From: Cerrena zonata
Lineage: Eukaryota > Basidiomycota > Agaricomycetes > Polyporales > Cerrenaceae
Direction: 5' to 3'
NCBI GenBank assembly: GCA_038087015.1
Contig: JASBNA010000026.1
Coordinates: 124,001 to 188,000 of the forward strand
Length of the DNA stretch: 64,000 bases
Both the position numbers and the translations under genes were made by a program. Below the pieces are notes generated by a model that had not been told where the DNA came from, made no database searches, and saw nothing but the letters and a program-made list of their open reading frames with translations. Positions 58,260-64,000 of the stretch are shown piece after piece; the stretch's first letter is position 1; every line of letters begins with the position of its first letter.

Positions 58260-58640
58260 AAATGAAACACCGTGTTACATAGGTGCGCAATTTGCAAGTT
58301 CCCAGAGCCGGCATAGAAACTATGCGCATGTTGAGCGCTTCCAAGAAATATATGCGCGGGAAAATAATTGTACAACCGGTATACCATATTCATTCAAATA
58401 ATGTGCGCAACACTTACAATATGTGTATTTTCGCCGAACATATGTGCCCAATACACAATATATACTCGCAACATTTCATATACTCGCAACATTTCGCAGA
58501 ATACTCACAACATTTCGGAACTTATATACACAATGACCGCAATTATGTGCGCGCAATATCTCTAGCTTCATGGTGTGTAATGCTAAACATATGTGTGTGA
58601 TAACATAGAATATATGCGCATAATATTTACAGTACATGAG
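58260..58640 (+). repeat. R1-like TGCGCA-rich repeat with a short tandem
   Basis: GTGCGCAATTTGC, TATGCGCGGGAAAATAATTG, TGTACAACCGGTATACCAT (a variant R1 end) and TGTGCGCAACAC occur in order. At 58461-58516 a 19-bp unit of the form ATACTCGCAACATTTC repeats three times. Confidence 0.55.
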
Positions 58641-58819
58641 CATAACTCGCTTGAACAACTTCATAGTCCTTGCTTTCACCCACAAAAACTTAACGAGCTA
58701 CCAGGATACCAGGTAGATGACAACGAGGGGAGACTTATGCAAAGGTGACTGTCCAATAAACCCGCAATAATTTCCAATGAGTTGCTGGACGATTTATTCA
58801 TAGGATTTGCGCAGTTTAT

Positions 58820-58916
58820 GATCGTGAATCACAATCATGAGCTAGGTCACAGCTTGCTGTATCACGAATCGTGATACAGCAAGCCATGATCTCATGACTG
58901 ATGGTTGTGAGTCACC
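58820..58916. repeat. fold-back repeat with a 33-bp near-perfect palindromic core
   Basis: GCTTGCTGTATCACGA at 58852-58867 and its exact reverse complement at 58869-58884 are separated by one A. Outer arms (GTGAATCACAATCATGAG versus the inverted right flank) pair imperfectly. It sits at the truncated end of the FAS2-like fragment. Confidence 0.7.
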
Positions 58917-59925
58917 CGAAGATGATGTCGTACCACATAAGGGGTGGGTGCATCCTGACGAACCTAGTTCCAAGATGAGTGGAAGTGGCAAGTCTCGTAT
59001 GGATCAAAGCAAGGCTGGCCATCGATGTAAAGATCGCATGTAATGGAGTCAAGACGAGCTCGAAGTGGGTCAGAGCAGGTCTTCTCATTGTTGAACTCGA
59101 TTCCATCGGCACGGGGGGTCACGCTTTAGAGGTACCACATGTAAGCCTCGATAGGTCAGGAGGCAAAGAGGTTTTTGTCCGCCTTGAACTTGAGACATTC
59201 CTCGCTGTTTATGACAGCGTCAACAGGTGGAAGTAAGATACTAGAAAGTTAAGCCTAAGCAGCGACTACGGAGTCATTCTAAGCCTTTGCTTCGCCTTCA
59301 AACCCTGGACACTGAGCAGGTTCCATCGTCGCACCAAAGAGAGAAACTCCACCCGCACATGCAGAGCTATAACCACAAGTCTTTGATAGCTTAATGGCCG
59401 AGACATCGAAACCACTGGCATCTTGCTGCTAACAAAATGAGAAGTGAGATCGAAAGTATGTTTGTCCAATGAGCCAGAATGTCCAGTGCCAAGTGGGGGG
59501 CCGGGCTCTCCGAGAGTGATTTCTTCGCTGGTCTCATGCGCGGAACTGAACCTGGTACCAAGATCACCCAAAGTCACAATATGTCACTGATGAGGTCCCG
59601 AACTGACACAGACAAAGGAATTTCGGCAACCTTTACGCCAGTCGCTCCGAGGGGGAGGTCGTCGATAGCGGCGGTGATACCACCAACAGTGGTGGCGATA
59701 GGAGCAACAACAGGCAAATGGGCTGCAGCAACCATAAGAATAGACTTGGTATTTGTTTCAGCGGACCTCGACCAGACGCTTGAACTTATACTGAGTGAAC
59801 ATGTGGGGTCTCGATCCATCAAACACTGGGGGTAGGCAAATTGGTACACGAGGAGTTCGACAAGGATGACATACGCAAGCTTTTGACGTTGCTCTGTGAA
59901 GCCTCAGTTGTCCTTATCTACTTGC
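58915..59925 (-). pseudogene. fatty acid synthase alpha subunit (FAS2-like) 5' fragment, copy 2
   Basis: On the minus strand TEQRQKLAYVILVELLVYQF (from about 59915) is followed by YKFKRLVEV in a shifted frame, AAAHLPVVAPIATTVGGITA, AAIDDLPLGATG, IPLSVSVRDL, GDLGTRFSSAHE, LGEPGPPLGTGHSGSLDKHT and, near 58930, RMHPPLMWYDIIFG. The last corresponds to the conserved WNWVRQDALLMYYDIIFG of FAS alpha. Multiple frameshifts and stops break it. It covers the same N-terminal third as 34560-35420 and reaches further 3'. The start words are nearly identical at nucleotide level in both copies. Confidence 0.65.
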
Positions 59926-59930
59926 AGAGG

Positions 59931-61309
59931 ACTTCGCTGAGACAAGGAGAATGGGTTTCGTCGTACATGAGTTGATCATCTGTAGTTGGTAGTGTCTTGC
60001 TGGCCACAAGACGGAAAACTACCCCAAGAAGATCTGAGAACGGGGCAAAATCCATGAGAGTAGCACTGACACCTACGTAAACGTAAACACAGGTTGAGGA
60101 GAGGAGAGGAGAGTTAGGGACACCGACGAGAGTAGGGAGTGGGAGTCATCGGTCAGGGTTCCTCCTCGAACTTCGGAGGACGAAGATCGAGATGTTAGCC
60201 GCCCGCGTCCTCAGCGGCGTTTTGGACGATGCATCCTTCTATCCCATGTTCACCGCTCTGGAACTGTTGCTTACACATGACAACGCCGCTTTTTCTGAAG
60301 GTAGTACCGATAAAGGGTCTGAAAAGCTTGCTACTATCGTGCTTATTCTAGAGCCTAAGCAATCAAGTAGGTCCCTTTTCCTTTCACTAACCGTCACTCA
60401 ATTTGACACTGAATACTATGTAGGTTGTATAAGTCTACTCTCACTCGCCCAACTGTAATACTAAACCAAATGGGATGGGCATGATGTTCCCATATGAGCT
60501 CTTGACAATTAGTATCATGCCGACGAGGACTTCAGCCCGACGGTCATGGTGCTTGGGATGCAGTTGATAGGGCACGGATTAGCAAGGTTATTAAGGACGA
60601 TTTTCATGTGACCGGTGAGTGTACTTTTACCCCAGACTTTGTTGTGATTGATGGTTGGGCGTGAGTAGGTGTGAGTCTTATGTTCAGACACATTCTAGAA
60701 GGCAGTTAAAGATTCATTTACGAGATTCTGGGACTGTCAAATCTTCCCTGGGTTTACGGTGGCAAATATTGGGAGTTCTCTCACTTGATAGAACTCACTG
60801 TTCAAGCTTGGTTAGCGTCAACCTATGAGTATTTTGTTTTCAATGGTGCATCCTGCATAATCTAAAAATTATACTTTACATTTGTTAACCCGGCCTTTCA
60901 GGACCCTATCCCTCCATCAAGTTCCCTACAGTAATATCCTGTATCATCATGAAGAACTCAATCCAGGGCTCTAAGCTATTTTTTGTCACCTCCGCAGCGG
61001 CACGTTCAAGACCTCTTTTTCTACGCGAAGTCGAGATCCTCCCTCCTCGTGCATATGCCGCATGCAGCGATCAACGTGGAGGTGAGCGAAAAGGGCGCGG
61101 GAGTGAAAGGACAAGCAAAATGAGAAGGAAGAAGGGGAATTTGGGAGAAGGACGACACCCCTATGTAACCTTGGTGGGGCGTATCGTTCTGGGTAGGAGT
61201 CGTGTATCTATATAATCGTTTGTAGTTGCCCATGTCTGCCTAGTATCCATTATACATTGCATGTAAATATGAGTACTGAGTACCCGTAGCCTGGGTGAAA
61301 TTTATCATG
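59931..61309. other. no supported gene
   Basis: Open frames at 60192-60458 and 60949-61215 have no recognised motif. A GGAGA-rich microsatellite lies near 60095-60112. Confidence 0.4.
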
Positions 61310-61649
61310 GATATATTCAGGTTGTTGCACGCACTAGGTTTCATACGCAATATACTCACAAGTAATATCATACACATTTCTATCTAGAGTTTTCATGCTG
61401 AATATAAATTCATGGGCCAAAGTATGGTTTAGTCGACTATGTGCTTTTTGTTAGTCCCATCTCATTCTATTCGCAAATGATGTACATCTAAAATTATATG
61501 TGCTACTCTATACATACCCAATGTATATTCAATTTTGTGTGCGTCTCGCTATATGCGAATATGTTGCACATTTGTCAAAAAAAATATGCGCAAAACGCCA
61601 AAAACGATCATATTTATGTGTGGAAATTTATGTACAGTTGGTACACCAT
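61310..61649 (+). repeat. R1 repeat, copy in plus orientation
   Basis: From about 61440 it is the reverse complement of 24170-24350: ATTCGCAAATGATGTACAT, AATATGCGCAAAACGCC and TTTATGTGTGGAAATTTATG, ending GTACAGTTGGTACACCATA. The left limit is uncertain. Confidence 0.65.
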
Positions 61650-61984
61650 ACTCCCCCCGAGCCCCCAAGTCACCGCCGTGGCTGACTGTAAATGGCGATC
61701 ATCCGAAGCCCCGACACCAATCTTACTACACATCATGACCCGCTATATCTTTATGCAAACTCCTGTAATGGGTGCTTATTGAAAGATCCCGTCGTAAAAG
61801 GATGGTGCCGGAGAGCAGTGCACACACTCCGTAACAGGATTTCGCCTAGGGCTTCTCCGTTGATGGAAACCGTGCTGAGCGCATTGCGCGCTCCGACACG
61901 CTCCTGCGACAGCACCAGTCATACTTGAGGTCTGAGGCAGTAAAGTTGAGTCCCTTTCACCCACGGACACCACATTCAGCCACA
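61650..61984. other. 5' flank of the right-hand OrsD gene
   Basis: No gene seen. A short CCCCCGAGCCCCC run follows the R1 end. A TATA box is not clear. Confidence 0.4.
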
Positions 61985-64000
61985 ATGAACAAGTATTTCA
62001 TTTCTCAACTCCCACTCAAGATATATACTAACGTTCTACCAAGTTATCAAGCTATTGTCGACATTGCAAGGCCTATGATTTCTGCTTTTCTGGGTCCAGA
62101 CACTAGTTGTCTGATGGCGATAGGAAGCAGGGCTTCTGGACATGAGTTGTATGTACACCACTCATAATGAAGATTTGCACATGAACTCAAAGCTATCTCA
62201 GTCATAGCATAGGAAATGAAAGGCTGGAACTGTTGCCATCACAGATTGGGCTACTGGAGGAAATCATATCCGGTAAGCTATAGGCAAAGTAGAGCATCAT
62301 TATGTAGTAACATCTGACAGGCACATCTTCCCTTGGGGAATGCGAGTCGGAGGAAGATGACGAGGCGGACGATTTCGTGCAACCGGTCCACTATAATCTG
62401 CAGGATATTGAAGATCAACTGGATTATGGTAGTGATGTGGATATTGAAGGTGAGGATACTCACAATAGGGCGACGGATAACCAGAAAGAAGGGGGGACAC
62501 ACGATGGGAATGGGGTTGGCGCTGGACAGCGGCTTCATGAGGTCAGTTGGTCGTTGAACTTTGAGGTTAATAAATTTGCTTACTCAGTACGTTACAGGGT
62601 AGCATGAATATGTTGGAATATACGTCATCCAAAGAAAGTACCCCACAGCCCGGGACTTCAAAGTCAGTATATCATGGCATTTATACGATCCCAACTAATA
62701 TGTAAACATAAACAGTATCTGGACTCTGAATGAGCTTTACAGGTTCAATGGATACTATCTCATATGTCGCATATGTGACAATGTTGTCCCATTCAGTCAT
62801 GCACCCACACACTCTAAGAGTAGCGGTCAGCGGATGAGCCAGTTTCAGGACAAGAGCAATCGCTATCACACCGAGAGGCATAATACTGTGCATAGCAAGA
62901 CTTGCTCTGATGATGAGCTCCATACACAACTCCTGAACAAGTTACAAGAGCTTGGCTTCCACCAATGCGATGTTCTGGATCAACCTGGCGACGTCTCCAA
63001 AAACAGTAGTAAATGGTTGCAGTCAGCACCATTTAAGGATGTGCTCAAGCTGCCGCAGGACAATCTAGATCCCACCATCACTCCTATCAGCCCTATACCT
63101 GGTCTGCCTGTATACAAGGCATATCGTTGCGACAATTGTCGATATCTCTCTCTACATTGGGAGACCTTCTTGAAAAACCATTCGGGGAAGCATGCGGCAT
63201 GCAGAAACCGAATCGATAACATTGTGACGGTACAATCCCTTTCGACGGTTGGTTGCATGTCAAATATTATGGAAATAACTGACTAACCCTATTTTAAAGG
63301 CCATATCCTCCATGCGCCTGTTCATGGTTACAGAACCACCTAAAGAATTAGCTGCAGAATCAGAGTCAAATCTTCGCTCAAGTGAAATTCTTCTGAGAAG
63401 TCAAACAGGGATTCTTGCGCTACAAACACTCTACCGTCCGCCTCAAGACCTCCATCCCTGCCTACAAGACACGGGCATACTACCCTTCTTACATCAATTC
63501 GATATCAACACCATAGATGAACTGATGGATGTTAGGAAGATAGATCCTCGGCTGCGGATTTTGGTTGAAACCTGCCTTGACCAGGATCGCTTAGCTTGTA
63601 CTGCATTTGGTTTCGATAAGGAAACATTGTACTCGCTGGTCGACAATGGCCTGTAAGTTCATGGAGCTCTCAACATATCTCGATTTACTAATCAACAATA
63701 GACCACTACCGCCAAAATCACCCTTCCGGCCGCCTAATCAGCAATCACACAAGAAATATGTTATTGAAGCTGAACTCTTCTTACATGTGGCTTTGCAACA
63801 CATCAAGGCGCCGACAAAGTCCAGGGATAACAAGACTGAACTCTTTGTCCTTTCGGCAGAGCAACAGAATCACCTTCAGGGCCTTTCAAATGCTCTGGCG
63901 TCTGACAATTATCTAGATGAAGCCAAACAATCCCTATACCAGTGTCTGCTCTCCATCTTCTTCATGCCGCACAAATCCCAACACGTCCAATGCGTTTTTC
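61985..64000 (+). CDS. OrsD (DUF3505)-type zinc-finger gene, 5' part; runs off the right edge
   Basis: Seven exons join in frame: 61985-62148, 62208-62272, 62321-62541, 62598-62701, 62743-63247, 63300-63652 and 63702 to the edge. Introns are 41-59 nt with GTATGT, GTAAGC, GTCAGT, GTAAAC and GTAAGT donors. MNKYFISQLPLKIYTNVLP starts the protein. An acidic segment (ECESEEDDEADDF) follows, then two zinc-finger-like motifs (CRICDN; CDNCRY...H). The fifth exon is about 97% identical to 65-568 at the left edge. After MRLFMVT the two genes differ strongly, yet both keep DLHPCL..TG, HQFD and DNKTELFVLSAEQ. No lesion is seen in the visible part. Confidence 0.75.

Noticed and set aside
61498..61782. several overlapping ORFs (ICAKRQKRSYLC..., MRKTPKTIIFMCGN...)
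   Set aside because: They lie in the R1 repeat, and the same peptides appear from its inverted copy at 24.2 kb. Repeat-derived, not genes.
1..64000. telomeric TTAGGG-type arrays, expected if the OrsD/RecQ genes were subtelomeric
   Set aside because: No array is present, so subtelomeric position cannot be claimed from this window.

Overview
This is nuclear DNA of a filamentous basidiomycete, most likely an agaricomycete. Nearly every convincing gene is split by introns of about 45-65 nt with GTNNGT-type donors, CTNAC/CTAAC-like branch points and YAG/AAG acceptors. The protein families (DUF6589, DUF6698, DUF6532, OrsD/DUF3505 proteins with RecQ-like helicases, Plavaka/CMC transposases) are ones I know as multi-copy in Agaricomycetes. 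No CRISPR, rRNA, convincing tRNA or bacterial-type signal was seen. Family names come from memory of their sequences, not from a search.

The window is a nest of transposons and decayed gene copies with a few intact-looking genes. Left to right: (1) an OrsD zinc-finger gene with a tyrosine-recombinase-like C-terminal half, cut by the left edge (1-3032). (2) Short dispersed repeats and a long stretch without a supported gene (3480-7690). (3) A C-terminal transposase-family fragment and a decayed DUF6698 gene (7693-9860). (4) Two minus-strand multi-exon genes, one uncharacterised (10197-12040) and one intact-looking DUF6589 gene (12833-16590). (5) A minus-strand pseudogene (17759-20181) abutting a 167-bp repeat, and another uncharacterised gene (21062-22573). 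(6) A 1.1-kb non-autonomous Helitron with both ends visible (23043-24169), nested in a TIR-type repeat. (7) Two copies of a decayed RecQ-like helicase element (25297-26552 and 29685-34352) around a second DUF6698 pseudogene. The second helicase copy is split by a 3.39-kb Plavaka/CACTA-like element (30074-33459), which carries only the end of the transposase plus a DUF6532 gene. (8) Host-gene debris: the fatty acid synthase alpha 5' region (about 34575-35420 and 58915-59925) and a ZNFX1-like RNA helicase N-terminus (38243-40030). (9) A Cys-rich, probably secreted protein and a 57-codon ORF (40.2-41.4 kb). (10) A tnp2/CMC transposase gene (45564-49328). (11) An uncharacterised gene, a broken second DUF6589 gene and a degenerate LINE whose RNase H domain precedes the reverse transcriptase (51.8-57.3 kb). 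(12) A second OrsD gene running off the right edge (61985-64000). Its first part is almost identical to the gene at the left edge.

The genes do not form one pathway. The unity of the window is its mobile-element history: insertions inside insertions, capture of host gene segments, and paired copies (OrsD, DUF6698, DUF6589, helicase, FAS2) with different lesions. The OrsD, recombinase-like and RecQ-like parts are, as I recall, fused in related fungal proteins associated with subtelomeres. Finding both parts here, on separate loci, may reflect one dispersed, fragmenting element system.
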